Shown here piece by piece: positions 7,586-16,553 of a stretch of DNA of 64,000 nucleotides (the first letter of the stretch is position 1; each line of letters opens with the position of its first letter). This DNA comes from UBA4416 sp020846025 (GTDB lineage: Bacteria; Bacteroidota; Bacteroidia; B-17B0; Aurantibacillaceae). The position numbers and the translations under genes were made by a program. The stretch covers positions 33,246 through 97,245 of the forward strand of contig CAUJDD010000015.1 in the NCBI GenBank assembly GCA_963169295.1, read 5' to 3'. The notes beneath the pieces were generated by a model. It searched no databases. It saw only the letters and a program-made list of their open reading frames with translations, and had not been told where the DNA came from.

Positions 7586-10156
7586 CTATAATTCACCTAA
7601 CTGAGCACCCAAAGTAAAATGGAATTGTCCTTTACCATTACCCGATCCAGTATTACCAGGAATATTATCAAAGCCCCAGCCATAATCTAATCCTAATAAA
7701 CCAAACATAGGTAAAAACACTCTTAATCCAAAACCAGCACTACGTTTAACCTGAAAAGGATTAATATCTTTATATTTTGCCCAAGTGTTTCCTGCCTCAG
7801 CAAATCCTAAAACAAATATAGTTGCTTGTGGATTTAATGAAATTGGGTAACGCAATTCCATTGTATATCTTGCACACACTGGATCTCCATTTGTGCTTGA
7901 CAATGAATTATCAGTGTATCCACGTAATGCAATAATTTCGCGCGCTACAAAATTTTGATAACCACTTAAACCACTTCCTCCCATATAGTAACGCTCAAAA
8001 GGCGACACTCCTACTTTTCGATTATACCAGCCTAAGATACCATAACCTATTTTTGTTCTTAATACCAAGTTACGAGCTTCTTTTCCTTCACCAGCTTTTT
8101 TATTAGTTAATTGTGTAAACCATTCAATGGTCAATTTATATTTTTGATATTCAATAAACTTATATTTCTCTGCTAGGGTGGCATTTTGATAATCTTTACC
8201 ATTAAATAATGAATAAGGGGGAGTAAACTGTCCAAGTAATGAAATATTGGAACCGTTTTTAGGGAAAATCGGTGAATCTATACTGTTTCGTGATAAATTA
8301 ATTCTTCCATTTATATCATTAGCATAACCATTTGTTAAGATAAAATATGGATATTGATGTAATTCATAATAATTATAACTTAATTCAGTATAAAGAGAGA
8401 AATAATCATCAGGTTTCTTTAATCTTTTACCATATCCAATAGACATACCAGTAATTTGCATTGTACTACGATAAGGATTCAAAATTTTATTTCCTTCACT
8501 ATCCTTAGTATATTTCTTTTCTCCTGTATTATTAAACATTGAGAAATAACCCGACACACTTAATGAATTTGGTCTTTTACCTCCTAACCAAGGTTCGGTA
8601 AAAGATATATTATAAGATTGATAATACACACCATTAGTTTGAGCTCTAATACTAAATTTTTGACCATCACCAGTAGGAAGCGGACTCCAAGACTCTGGTT
8701 TAAAAATATTTCTCATTGAGAAATTATTAAATGAAAGTCCGAGAGTACCAACTACACGACCTCCGCCCCATCCACCAGACAACTCTATTTGATCTGATGG
8801 TTTTTCCTCTACTTTATATTCAATATCTACAGTTCCATCTGCAGGGTTAGGTGTAGGTGTTACGCCCAATTTTTCGGGATCAAAATAACCTAACTGACTT
8901 AACTCTCGTTGAGTCCTAATAATATCCGAACGACGGAATAACTGTCCTGGCTTTGTTCTAATTTCTCTATATATAACATGATCGTTTGTTTTAGTATTTC
9001 CTAACACAGTAACCTTATTAATAGTAGCTTGTTTACCCTCATACATGTGTATGTCAATGTCAATCGTGTCATTATGTACATTTACTTCTTGAGGTGTAAC
9101 ATTAAAAAACAAATATCCATCATCCATGTATAGAGATGAGATGTCATACCCATTAGGATTCATAAATAATTTTTGGTCAAGATGTGATTGATCAAACACT
9201 TCTCCTTTTTTAATGTTAAGGATTGTATCTAATTGTCCGCTACGATACTTAGAATTACCATACCATTTAATATTACCAAAATAAAACTTACGACCTTCTT
9301 CTATAGTAATATCAATGTTTACTCTATTCTTTTTCACAAAATAAACTGTGTCTTTTACTATACGTGCATCTCTATATCCTTTACTGTTATATTTAGTAAT
9401 GATAGTTGGTAAATCTTTTTCTAAATTATCCTCTAAGTATTTTCCAGAGTTCCAAAAAGTATAAAGTCTAAAAGGCTTACTATCGCTCATCTTACGACGC
9501 AATTTCCAATCAGCCACAACACTGTTACCATAAATATTTAAGTTTTTAATTCTTACTTTTTTTCCTTTAGTAACTTGTATATATACAATAACGTGCGGAG
9601 TTTTTGCTTTTTTATCCACCTCGGTAGTTATATCTACTTTAGCATTATAAAAGCCTTTATTAACATAAAAATCTCGCACAATGTTTTTCACATAACCCAA
9701 AGTATAATCAGTAACTACCTTTTCTTTCACTAATCTAATCTTCCCTCTAATCTCATCTGCATCATTCTTTTTTACTTTACCTCTGAAAGAAAATCCTGAT
9801 AATTTTGGTTTCTCTATAACTACAATTTTAAGAAATGCTTTGTCACCAATTGTTTTTACTAAGTATATTTGTACATCTTCAAATAATCCTTGTTTCCATA
9901 GGTTCTTAATAGCTTCAGAGATATCATCACCAGGAATATGAATCTTATCATCATAATTTAAACCAGACAATAATCTAATGATATTCTTATCAGTATATTC
10001 TGAACATTCAACTTCTATACCTGCTATTGTATATTCCTTAGGTTTCGCCCAATCAAGCAATGTATTTGTTGCGGGTTCAGAAATGGTCTCTTGAGCCATT
10101 ATCCCAACACTAGCTAACAAAATAAGAATTAGAAAAAGACTTTTGTTTAGTGTCAT
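7586..10156 (-). CDS. bamA: Outer-membrane protein assembly factor BamA
   Basis: BamA is the Omp85-family barrel that inserts outer-membrane proteins. The 856-residue product has a signal peptide (about residues 1-21, ending IMAQE), then POTRA domains (about 40-455, with patterns such as IRLLSGLNYDDKIH, KKVRIKNLNIYGNSVV and KATINKVTVLGNTKTNDHVIYREIRT). A 16-strand Omp85 barrel (about 470-856) ends GQFHFTLGAQLGEL. The family features of the barrel, such as GGSGLSGYQNFVAREIIALRGY near residue 725, are present. It begins 4 bases after uppS and is followed by two ompH chaperone genes, so the assembly machine and its chaperones are in one transcript. Confidence 0.96.
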   Translation of the reverse strand: MTLNKSLFLILILLASVGIMAQETISEPATNTLLDWAKPKEYTIAGIEVECSEYTDKNIIRLLSGLNYDDKIHIPGDDISEAIKNLWKQGLFEDVQIYLVKTIGDKAFLKIVVIEKPKLSGFSFRGKVKKNDADEIRGKIRLVKEKVVTDYTLGYVKNIVRDFYVNKGFYNAKVDITTEVDKKAKTPHVIVYIQVTKGKKVRIKNLNIYGNSVVADWKLRRKMSDSKPFRLYTFWNSGKYLEDNLEKDLPTIITKYNSKGYRDARIVKDTVYFVKKNRVNIDITIEEGRKFYFGNIKWYGNSKYRSGQLDTILNIKKGEVFDQSHLDQKLFMNPNGYDISSLYMDDGYLFFNVTPQEVNVHNDTIDIDIHMYEGKQATINKVTVLGNTKTNDHVIYREIRTKPGQLFRRSDIIRTQRELSQLGYFDPEKLGVTPTPNPADGTVDIEYKVEEKPSDQIELSGGWGGGRVVGTLGLSFNNFSMRNIFKPESWSPLPTGDGQKFSIRAQTNGVYYQSYNISFTEPWLGGKRPNSLSVSGYFSMFNNTGEKKYTKDSEGNKILNPYRSTMQITGMSIGYGKRLKKPDDYFSLYTELSYNYYELHQYPYFILTNGYANDINGRINLSRNSIDSPIFPKNGSNISLLGQFTPPYSLFNGKDYQNATLAEKYKFIEYQKYKLTIEWFTQLTNKKAGEGKEARNLVLRTKIGYGILGWYNRKVGVSPFERYYMGGSGLSGYQNFVAREIIALRGYTDNSLSSTNGDPVCARYTMELRYPISLNPQATIFVLGFAEAGNTWAKYKDINPFQVKRSAGFGLRVFLPMFGLLGLDYGWGFDNIPGNTGSGNGKGQFHFTLGAQLGEL

Positions 10157-10160
10157 TTGT

Positions 10161-10907
10161 TTAGTGTTGGGTTATTTGCTCACTTGTTTTGCCAAAACGG
10201 CGTTCTCTAGTTTGATAATTAATTATGGCTTCAAATAGATCTTCTTTTCTAAAGTCCGGCCAAAGTTTATCTGTAAAATAAAACTCGGCATAAGCTAGTT
10301 GCCACAATAAAAAGTTACTAATTCGTCTCTCGCCACTTGTCCGAATCATCAACTCTGGATCAGGAAATTTATTTGTACATAAATGTTGTTCTATTATCTT
10401 CTCTGTAATATCTTCTGGTTGCAAGACAGCAGCTTTTACCTTTGTTGCGATTTGTTGCATGGCATTTTGAATTTCCCATTTAGATGAATAACTCAAAGCA
10501 AGTATTAGGGTTAATCCTGTATTATTAGCTGTTTGCTCAATAGACTCGTTCAATTCATTTAAGCAGTTAGTTGGCAACGAATTTAAATTTCCAATTGCTT
10601 GTAATCGTACATTTTTTTTATTTAACTGTGGCGTTTCTGCACTTATAGTAGAAATCAATAATTCCATTAAGGCCTCAACCTCTTCTTTCGGACGGTTCCA
10701 ATTTTCGGTACTAAAAGCATACAAAGTCATATATTTTACACCAATCGTACCTGCCGCCTCTACTACTTCTCTTACTGAATTTACTCCTTCATAATGACCA
10801 TATATACGATTTTCTCCATGTTGCTTAGCCCAACGTCCATTTCCATCCATTATAATAGCGATGTGTTGGGGTATATTTTGGGTATTAATCTGATGTATTA
10901 AACTCAT
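10161..10907 (-). CDS. uppS: Isoprenyl transferase (undecaprenyl diphosphate synthase)
   Basis: UppS condenses isopentenyl-PP with farnesyl-PP to make undecaprenyl-PP, the lipid carrier for peptidoglycan and O-antigen. The 248-residue product carries the cis-prenyltransferase signature HIAIIMDGNGRWAKQ (catalytic Asp at residue 21), the substrate region TLYAFSTENWNRPKEEV and the C-terminal signature DPELMIRTSGERRISNFLLWQ. The ATG start gives the usual length. It is the first gene of the uppS-bamA-ompH-ompH unit and has a good promoter at 10922-10956. Confidence 0.97.
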   Translation of the reverse strand: MSLIHQINTQNIPQHIAIIMDGNGRWAKQHGENRIYGHYEGVNSVREVVEAAGTIGVKYMTLYAFSTENWNRPKEEVEALMELLISTISAETPQLNKKNVRLQAIGNLNSLPTNCLNELNESIEQTANNTGLTLILALSYSSKWEIQNAMQQIATKVKAAVLQPEDITEKIIEQHLCTNKFPDPELMIRTSGERRISNFLLWQLAYAEFYFTDKLWPDFRKEDLFEAIINYQTRERRFGKTSEQITQH

Positions 10908-10921
10908 AGTTTATAGAACGC

Positions 10922-10956
10922 CGAATTTACGCTTTTAGCCGAAATTAGACAAAAAA
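10922..10956 (-). promoter_or_regulatory. Bacteroidota-type promoter for uppS-bamA
   Basis: On the minus strand TTTTTTG (10950-10956) and TAAATTCG (10922-10929) are 20 bases apart. They match the -33 TTTG and -7 TAnnTTTG elements of the Bacteroidota primary sigma factor with one mismatch. The inferred start point is within about 10-15 bases of the uppS ATG. Confidence 0.6.
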
Positions 10957-11000
10957 TTACCTATTTAAGTTATAAAAGGTGTTAATTTAAACCCGAATAA

Positions 11001-11033
11001 AAAAAGGCTACTTCTAAGAGAGATAGCCTTTTT
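11001..11033 (-). terminator. Terminator downstream of tRNA-Ala
   Basis: A 10-bp stem (AAAAAGGCTA with TAGCCTTTTT) with a 13-base loop lies a few bases beyond the 3' end of the tRNA on the minus strand. The T run on either strand would let it work in both directions. Confidence 0.75.
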
Positions 11034-11040
11034 ATTTAAG

Positions 11041-11114
11041 TGGAGAATACCGGATTCGAACCGGTCACCTCTTGCCTGCCAGGCAAGCGCTCTAGCCAAA
11101 TGAGCTAATCCCCC
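11041..11114 (-). tRNA. tRNA-Ala (anticodon GGC)
   Basis: The minus strand folds into a complete cloverleaf of 74 bases: acceptor GGGGGAT with ATTCTCC, D stem GCTC/GAGC, anticodon stem CTTGC/GCAAG with loop CTGGCAG, and T arm ACCGG-TTCGAAT-CCGGT. The anticodon is GGC. The G3:U70 wobble pair and A73, both alanine identity elements, agree with the call. CCA is not encoded. A terminator follows at 11001-11033. Confidence 0.97.
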
Positions 11115-11188
11115 TTTATACCCAGTTTCATTAAATAAATTTATGAACTAAATGATTTTGCGAATTTAAAAATTACAAATGTAATAAT

Positions 11189-14017
11189 CTATAATTTGGC
11201 TTTTACTTCTACCATTTCGTACCCTTCAATTATATCATCCACTTTAATATCATTAAAGCCATCTATGTTCAATCCACATTCGTAATTAGCAGCAACTTCT
11301 TTTACATCATCTTTAAAGCGTTTTAATGAGCCTAAAGCGCCTGTATGAATAACAATTCCATCACGAATAACTCGCACTTTTGTATTACGCGTTACTTTTC
11401 CATCAAGCACATAACATCCAGCAATAGTACCTACTTTTGAGATATTAAACACCTCTCTAACTGCAATATTACATACTACTTTTTCTTCAAATTCAGGTGC
11501 CAACATGCCTTCCATAGCAGCTTTTACTTCGTTGATAGCATCATAGATAATAGAATATAATCGAACATCAATTTCTTCTGTTTCTGCTAATTTACGAGCT
11601 GCTACTGATGGACGAACTTGGAAGCCAACAATAATAGCATTAGAGGCACTCGCCAACATCACGTCTGTTTCGCTAATTGCACCTACCGATTTATGAATAA
11701 TATTTACCTGTACTTTTTCGGTAGATAATTTTAATAACGAATCAGATAAAGCCTCAATAGAACCATCCACATCACCTTTTACAATAATGTTTAATTCTTT
11801 AAAATCACCAATTGCTAATCGACGACCAATTTCATCCAAAGTAATATGTTTTTGCGTACGAATACCTTGTTCTCGTTGTAATTGTAAACGTTTGTTTGCC
11901 AACTCTCGAGCTTCTCTTTCGTCAGACATTACATTAAACTTATCGCCTGCCGTAGGCGCACCATTTAAACCCAATAATTGAACAGGCATTGATGGACCAG
12001 CTTCTTTCACATGTTGTCCGTGTTCGTTTGTCATGGCTTTTACACGACCACTATAACAACCAGCTACTAACACATCACCAATTCTTAATGTACCTTTTTG
12101 TACAATAATATCTGCCACATGCCCTCTACCCTTATCTAATTTAGCTTCAATAACTGAACCTAAAGCTTTTGCCTTTGGATTTGCTTTTAACTCTAGTATT
12201 TCGGATTCTAAAATAATTTTTTCGAGTAACAATTCGATATTAGTTCCTTTCTTAGCAGATATTTCTTGACATTGGTATTTTCCACCCCATTCTTCAACGA
12301 GTATATTCATGGCAGCTAATGTTTCACGAATTTTATCCGAATTAGCTCCTGGTTTATCAATTTTATTAATAGCAATAATCATTGGTACACCCGCAGCTTG
12401 CGCATGGTTAATCGCTTCTTTAGTTTGAGGCATAACACTGTCATCAGCTGCAACCACAATAATTACAATATCAGTAACTTTTGCACCTCGTGCACGCATA
12501 GCAGTAAATGCCTCGTGACCAGGAGTATCTAGAAATGTTATTGATTTTCCGTTCTCTAATTTCACATTATAACTACCAATGTGCTGCGTAATACCTCCAG
12601 CTTCACCTGCCGATACATTTGTTTTACGTATGTAATCTAATAATGAAGTTTTACCATGATCGACGTGTCCCATAATTGTTACAATTGGAGGACGTTCTAT
12701 CATATCATTTGGATCATCTACTTCCTCTTGCTCAGCAATCGATTCTTGAACATCAACACTCACGAATTCCGTTTTATATCCAAACTCTTCGGCAACAATC
12801 GCCAAGGTTTCAGCATCTAATCGTTGATTAATAGATACAAATAACCCCAGACTCATACAAGTAGAGATAATTTGAGTTACTGGAACATTCATCATTTGTG
12901 CTAACTGATTAGCAGACACAAATTCAGTAACTTTTAAAGTTTTTTTCTCAAGGTCGCTTAATTCTTGTTCCTCTGCCATTCTATCTCTTACATCATCACG
13001 TTTATCTCTACGATGTTTAGAGGCTTTAGATTTAGTACCCTTGCTACTTAAACGAGCTAAAGTTTCTTTTATCTGTGCTTGAATTTCTTCATCAGTAAGT
13101 GCAGGGCGCGATTCTCTAGTATGTTGCTTTTTTTGTCTTGGGTCGCCATATTTTTCTTTAGCTCTTTCTCTTGCTATTTGAGCTTGTTCAGAACCTACTT
13201 TCTTAATTTCCTCTTCACTCATTCCACCCTTACGAATTCTCTTACGTTTTTTCTTATCTGCTTGAGAAGTTTGTTCATTAGGGTTCTTCTTTACCTCCTT
13301 ATTAACGGGCAAATCTATTTTACCCATAATTTTTGGCCCTTCTAATTTCTGATAAACAGTTTCAATAAATTCTTCTTTCTGTTCTTCTTCAACTAGTGGT
13401 TCAATTGCAGGAAGTGGTTCAGGAGTTACTTCTTCTTCCACCTCTATTTTTTTCTTTCTGCCTTTAGTGGTTTTAGCTTTGGTTTCTGTAGGCTCCTCTT
13501 TCTTCGATTTTTTATCAGGTTTAGTTTTAGTATTAATACTCGCTAAATCCACTTTACCTAAAACTTTTGGTCCCGAAATTGAAACGCTTTCATCTTCTAC
13601 TTTTACTGCTTTCTCCTTTTCTTTTATAGCTTCTTCCTCCTGAGCACGCTTTATTGCAAGTTGTTTTGCCTCTTCTAATCGTTTATTTTCGGCAGCTTTT
13701 AATGCAGCAGCTTCTAATAATTCTTTTTCTTTCTGTAACTCTAGTTCTTTTGCTTTAATGGCTTTAGTGTCTTCAATAACAATTGATTCTTTTTTAAGTC
13801 TATTTAAACTTAATCCCACACTTTGAGCCTCTTCCTTTGCAGATTTATCTCCCGAAAATTCTTTTGATAATAAATTGTATTCTTCTTCGCCAACTTTAGT
13901 ATTGGGATTACTATCTATAGGGCGACCATTAGCAGCCAAGAACTCTACAATCTTTCCAATAGAAAGGTTAAATTCTTTTGCTACTTTACTTAATCGCATT
14001 TGTTTTACATCTGACAT
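11189..14017 (-). CDS. infB: Translation initiation factor IF-2
   Basis: IF-2 is the GTPase that brings initiator tRNA to the 30S subunit and promotes subunit joining. The 942-residue product has an N-terminal IF2N domain (about residues 1-55, MRLSKVAKEFNLSIGKIVEFL). A long charged Lys/Glu linker (about 80-350) contains two copies of a GPKxxGKxDL motif (about residues 149 and 228). A second IF2N-like segment lies near 365. The G domain shows GHVDHGKTSLLDYIR (about 452), DTPGHEAFTAMRARG and the base motif NKID. Domains II-IV continue to the end. It is the last gene of rimP-nusA-infB and is separated from nusA by 130 bases with inverted repeats. Confidence 0.98.
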   Translation of the reverse strand: MSDVKQMRLSKVAKEFNLSIGKIVEFLAANGRPIDSNPNTKVGEEEYNLLSKEFSGDKSAKEEAQSVGLSLNRLKKESIVIEDTKAIKAKELELQKEKELLEAAALKAAENKRLEEAKQLAIKRAQEEEAIKEKEKAVKVEDESVSISGPKVLGKVDLASINTKTKPDKKSKKEEPTETKAKTTKGRKKKIEVEEEVTPEPLPAIEPLVEEEQKEEFIETVYQKLEGPKIMGKIDLPVNKEVKKNPNEQTSQADKKKRKRIRKGGMSEEEIKKVGSEQAQIARERAKEKYGDPRQKKQHTRESRPALTDEEIQAQIKETLARLSSKGTKSKASKHRRDKRDDVRDRMAEEQELSDLEKKTLKVTEFVSANQLAQMMNVPVTQIISTCMSLGLFVSINQRLDAETLAIVAEEFGYKTEFVSVDVQESIAEQEEVDDPNDMIERPPIVTIMGHVDHGKTSLLDYIRKTNVSAGEAGGITQHIGSYNVKLENGKSITFLDTPGHEAFTAMRARGAKVTDIVIIVVAADDSVMPQTKEAINHAQAAGVPMIIAINKIDKPGANSDKIRETLAAMNILVEEWGGKYQCQEISAKKGTNIELLLEKIILESEILELKANPKAKALGSVIEAKLDKGRGHVADIIVQKGTLRIGDVLVAGCYSGRVKAMTNEHGQHVKEAGPSMPVQLLGLNGAPTAGDKFNVMSDEREARELANKRLQLQREQGIRTQKHITLDEIGRRLAIGDFKELNIIVKGDVDGSIEALSDSLLKLSTEKVQVNIIHKSVGAISETDVMLASASNAIIVGFQVRPSVAARKLAETEEIDVRLYSIIYDAINEVKAAMEGMLAPEFEEKVVCNIAVREVFNISKVGTIAGCYVLDGKVTRNTKVRVIRDGIVIHTGALGSLKRFKDDVKEVAANYECGLNIDGFNDIKVDDIIEGYEMVEVKAKL

Positions 14018-14060
14018 ATCTATTTTTCCTCTCGTCTTTTTAATTCCGGGTTATTGAATT

Positions 14061-14120
14061 AGTTGTTGGTTGTTTTTTTAGTACTCTTATGAATTAATCT
14101 GTTTGAGTTACCAACAACTC
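14061..14120 (-). promoter_or_regulatory. Inverted repeats in the nusA-infB gap
   Basis: A perfect 10-base inverted repeat (AGTTGTTGGT at 14061-14070, ACCAACAACT at 14110-14119) brackets 39 bases. Its distal arm overlaps a small hairpin (GAGTT 14105-14109 with AACTC 14116-14120, loop ACCAAC). On the infB RNA the two pairings exclude each other, which is the geometry of a switchable leader. No Rho-independent T run follows directly. Whether it regulates infB is inference. Confidence 0.4.
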
Positions 14121-14147
14121 ATTCTCAAAACAGGTTAATGAATTTAT

Positions 14148-15410
14148 TTATTCTTCGAATTCAGATTGTAAGATTTGTTTAACATCTTCAATTACATCTT
14201 CACTTAAGCCAGTACGACGTACTAAGTCTGAATTTTCAATTTCTAGAACAGCTTTTGCAGTATCACAACCTATAGCTTGAAGTTTTTGAATAACATCCTC
14301 TTCAATTTCATCATTAAATTCAATTAAGTCCACATCATCAATATCTACATCGCTTTCTTCGCTATCACGATAGACATCAATTTCATAACCACTTAATTTA
14401 CCAGCTAATTTAATATTGTAACCTCCTTTTCCAATAGCTAATGAAATTTGATCTGGTTTTAAAAACACCTCAGCACGTTTAGTTTCTTCATCTAATTTCA
14501 CAGAAGTAACTTTAGCAGGGCTTAATGCACGTTGAATTAATAACTGAGGATTTGTTGTATAGTTTATAACATCAATATTTTCATTTTTTAATTCGCGAAC
14601 AATACCATGAATACGAGAACCTTTCATGCCCACACAAGCTCCTACCGGGTCAATTCTATCATCATAAGACTCTACCGCTACTTTTGCTCTTTCACCTGGT
14701 TCACGAACAATTTTCTTAATGGTGATTAATCCATCAAATACTTCAGGAACTTCCATTTCAAATAATCTTTCAAGGAATGAAGGAGCTGTACGTGAAACAA
14801 TTACTGAAGGGGTTCCATTTTTCATTTCTACTTTATATACAACCGCCTTTACTGAATCACCCTTCTTAAAGAAATCAGAAGGGATTTGTTCTGTTTTTGG
14901 TAATAATAGTTCATTGCCTTCGTCATCCACTAACATAATTTCTTTTTTCCAAACCTGGTAAACTTCAGCATTAATAATATCCCCAACACGTTCTTTATAT
15001 TTATTATAAATTCCTGTTTTCTCTAATTCAAGAATTTTTTGAACTAAATTTTGACGAACAGCTAATACATTACGTCTGCCTATCTCTTCAAGATTAACTA
15101 ACTCTGTAACCTCTTCACCAATTTCAAAATCAGGCTCAATTTTTTGAGCATCAGTTAAGCTAATATGTTTGTTTGGATCATAATCAAATGAATCTTCAGC
15201 AAACTCATCATCAACTATCTTTCTGTTTTTATAGATTTCAATATCTCCTTTATCAGGATTTACAATAATATCAAAGTTTTTATCTGTACCATATTTTTTA
15301 ATTAACATCGTACGAAATACATCTTCGATGATACTCATTAAGGTTGCGCGATCAATGTTTTTATCTTCCTTAAATAATGAGAATGACTCTATTAAATTTA
15401 CACTTTCCAT
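14148..15410 (-). CDS. nusA: Transcription termination/antitermination factor NusA
   Basis: NusA binds RNA polymerase and nascent RNA, modulating pausing, termination and antitermination. The 420-residue product has the N-terminal polymerase-binding domain (about 1-130), an S1 domain (about 135-200, GDIINAEVYQVWKKEIML), and two KH domains (about 230-345, including VGACVGMKGSRIHGIVREL and SLAIGKGGYNIKLAGKLSGYEID). An acidic C-terminal segment follows. Its length is typical for Bacteroidota, which lack the long proteobacterial C-terminal repeats. It is 13 bases downstream of rimP. Confidence 0.97.
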   Translation of the reverse strand: MESVNLIESFSLFKEDKNIDRATLMSIIEDVFRTMLIKKYGTDKNFDIIVNPDKGDIEIYKNRKIVDDEFAEDSFDYDPNKHISLTDAQKIEPDFEIGEEVTELVNLEEIGRRNVLAVRQNLVQKILELEKTGIYNKYKERVGDIINAEVYQVWKKEIMLVDDEGNELLLPKTEQIPSDFFKKGDSVKAVVYKVEMKNGTPSVIVSRTAPSFLERLFEMEVPEVFDGLITIKKIVREPGERAKVAVESYDDRIDPVGACVGMKGSRIHGIVRELKNENIDVINYTTNPQLLIQRALSPAKVTSVKLDEETKRAEVFLKPDQISLAIGKGGYNIKLAGKLSGYEIDVYRDSEESDVDIDDVDLIEFNDEIEEDVIQKLQAIGCDTAKAVLEIENSDLVRRTGLSEDVIEDVKQILQSEFEE

Positions 15411-15423
15411 TGCTTTGTTGTTT

Positions 15424-15888
15424 TTAAAATGGTAAAACTGATTTTGTTTCTTTTACTTGATTATATGTTAAGTTGATTTTTTCAATTACGGTATGATTAC
15501 CTTTCCCAATTGGTTTTTTCTCACGTCTTGTTTCTTCTATTTCAAAACCAATATCATCTGCTTTTAATAAGATGCCTTCAAATTTTTTACCCTCAAGGGT
15601 TTGTGTTTTCACTTTAGTGCCAACATATTTTTTATATTGTTGCAACACTTTAAAAGGTTGTGTAGCACCTGGTGAAGACACTGATAATTCAAAATCTTCT
15701 TTCTCTCTATCCAAATTTCCTTCTATATGACGACTTAAAGCTACACAATCTGATATAACAACATGAGTAGGCGAATCTATATATACTTCTATTACATTAC
15801 CAGGTAATATTTTAACATCTACTAAAAACTTTTCGGTATTTAGCAAATGCTCCTCTATGAGTTGTAATATTTTTTCTTTTTTAATCAT
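15424..15888 (-). CDS. rimP: Ribosome maturation factor RimP
   Basis: RimP is needed for late assembly of the 30S subunit. The 154-residue product shows the family's N-terminal domain with the pattern EDFELSVSSPGATQPFKVLQQYKKYVGTKVKTQTLEGKKFEG-like region (about residues 60-105; key SSPG near 69), and a C-terminal SH3-like barrel. It is the first gene of rimP-nusA-infB, the standard order. The start ATG is directly preceded by a U-rich tract that follows a hairpin (15900-15929), so its transcript has a terminator-like leader. Confidence 0.93.
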   Translation of the reverse strand: MIKKEKILQLIEEHLLNTEKFLVDVKILPGNVIEVYIDSPTHVVISDCVALSRHIEGNLDREKEDFELSVSSPGATQPFKVLQQYKKYVGTKVKTQTLEGKKFEGILLKADDIGFEIEETRREKKPIGKGNHTVIEKINLTYNQVKETKSVLPF

Positions 15889-15899
15889 CTAAAAAAAAT

Positions 15900-15929
15900 T
15901 AAAAAATAAAAAAGGGACTTTATCGTCCC
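15900..15929 (-). terminator. Terminator-like hairpin in the rimP leader
   Basis: On the minus strand GGGAC-GATAAA-GTCCC (15914-15929) is followed at once by TTTTTTATTTTTT. This is an intrinsic-terminator shape placed between the promoter at 15958-15989 and the rimP ATG at 15888. Its place in the leader suggests attenuation of the rimP-nusA-infB operon, but that is inference. Confidence 0.6.
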
Positions 15930-15957
15930 TCAATCTTTTCATCTATTTTTTCGGATA

Positions 15958-15989
15958 CAAATGTACTTAAATATTTATTAATTACCAAA
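15958..15989 (-). promoter_or_regulatory. Bacteroidota-type promoter for rimP-nusA-infB
   Basis: On the minus strand TTTG (15986-15989) and TACATTTG (15958-15965) are 20 bases apart, an exact match to TTTG and TAnnTTTG. The inferred start near 15953 gives a leader of about 65 bases that contains the hairpin at 15914-15929. Confidence 0.7.
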
Positions 15990-16118
15990 TAAACTTTGCT
16001 TGTAACACTATTTTTTTTGTCTTAAATTTAACTAAGCAATCCCCTAAAAGAGTATTTAAACCCTAAATTTTGGACAAAACTACACCATTACCAATGTTTA
16101 ACCTTAAAACTCAATATT

Positions 16119-16406
16119 ATGAAATCAATCAAAAAAAATTCAGCAAAAGGGGTACTTTTAAACGTATTATTTGTTTTTCTTACCTCAAGTGTTTGGGCAC
16201 AAGAAAGTGTAACTAAACAAATTGGCACTGTAGCAAAGGATAATATTGCTAGCTTTTACATTATAGGCGGCGTTATTGTTTTTGGAGTATTTGCCTATGT
16301 TATTTACAATAAAGCCTTAAGAAAAGATGATGATTCACAGACTCATCCATTCATGAAACACAGTCATCCTCGACATCACCGTCGAGTTATTAGAAAATCA
16401 GCCTAA
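16119..16406 (+). CDS. Small membrane protein with His/Arg-rich tail, function unknown
   Basis: The 95-residue product begins with a basic segment (KSIKKNSAKG) and a hydrophobic stretch ending SSVWAQ that looks like a signal peptide (about residues 12-27). It has one further transmembrane helix (about 46-63, FYIIGGVIVFGVFAYVIYN). The cytoplasmic-looking tail is basic and contains HPFMKHSHPRHHRRVIRK (about 77-94). I do not recognise the family. The His cluster could bind metal, but nothing nearby supports that. It stands alone between the rimP promoter and acpP and ends at a strong terminator. Confidence 0.7.
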   Translation: MKSIKKNSAKGVLLNVLFVFLTSSVWAQESVTKQIGTVAKDNIASFYIIGGVIVFGVFAYVIYNKALRKDDDSQTHPFMKHSHPRHHRRVIRKSA

Positions 16407-16441
16407 TCACCTGATTGTTTTATCTACGGATTGAACTTAAT

Positions 16442-16500
16442 AAAAGACATTTTTGTTAAATAATTGGATTTCAATTATTTAACAAGTGTCTTTTTTTTTT
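16442..16500 (+). terminator. Intrinsic terminator before acpP
   Basis: A long imperfect stem (AAAGACA...TGTTAAATAATTG with CAATTATTTAACA...TGTCTTT) and a loop of about 5 bases end in a run of ten T. It closes the small membrane-protein gene. Confidence 0.9.
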
Positions 16501-16527
16501 GTTTTTTGTAGCATTACATTATCTTTG
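16498..16527 (+). promoter_or_regulatory. Bacteroidota-type promoter for acpP-fabF
   Basis: TTTG (16498-16501) and TATCTTTG (16520-16527) are 18 bases apart. The -7 box is an exact TAnnTTTG match and lies 26 bases before the acpP ATG. The -33 box falls within the end of the T run of the preceding terminator. Confidence 0.6.
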
Positions 16528-16553
16528 TGGCGAATTTTTAAAACTAAAACACA

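Noticed and set aside
11041..11114. Reading the tRNA anticodon as GCC (glycine)
   Set aside because: That is the plus-strand reading; on the minus strand the loop is CTGGCAG with anticodon GGC, and G3:U70 with A73 confirms alanine.
13079..13345. Open frame of 88 codons on the plus strand
   Set aside because: It is antisense to the charged linker of infB and rich in Phe, Ser and Leu, as expected for the complement of Lys/Glu codons.
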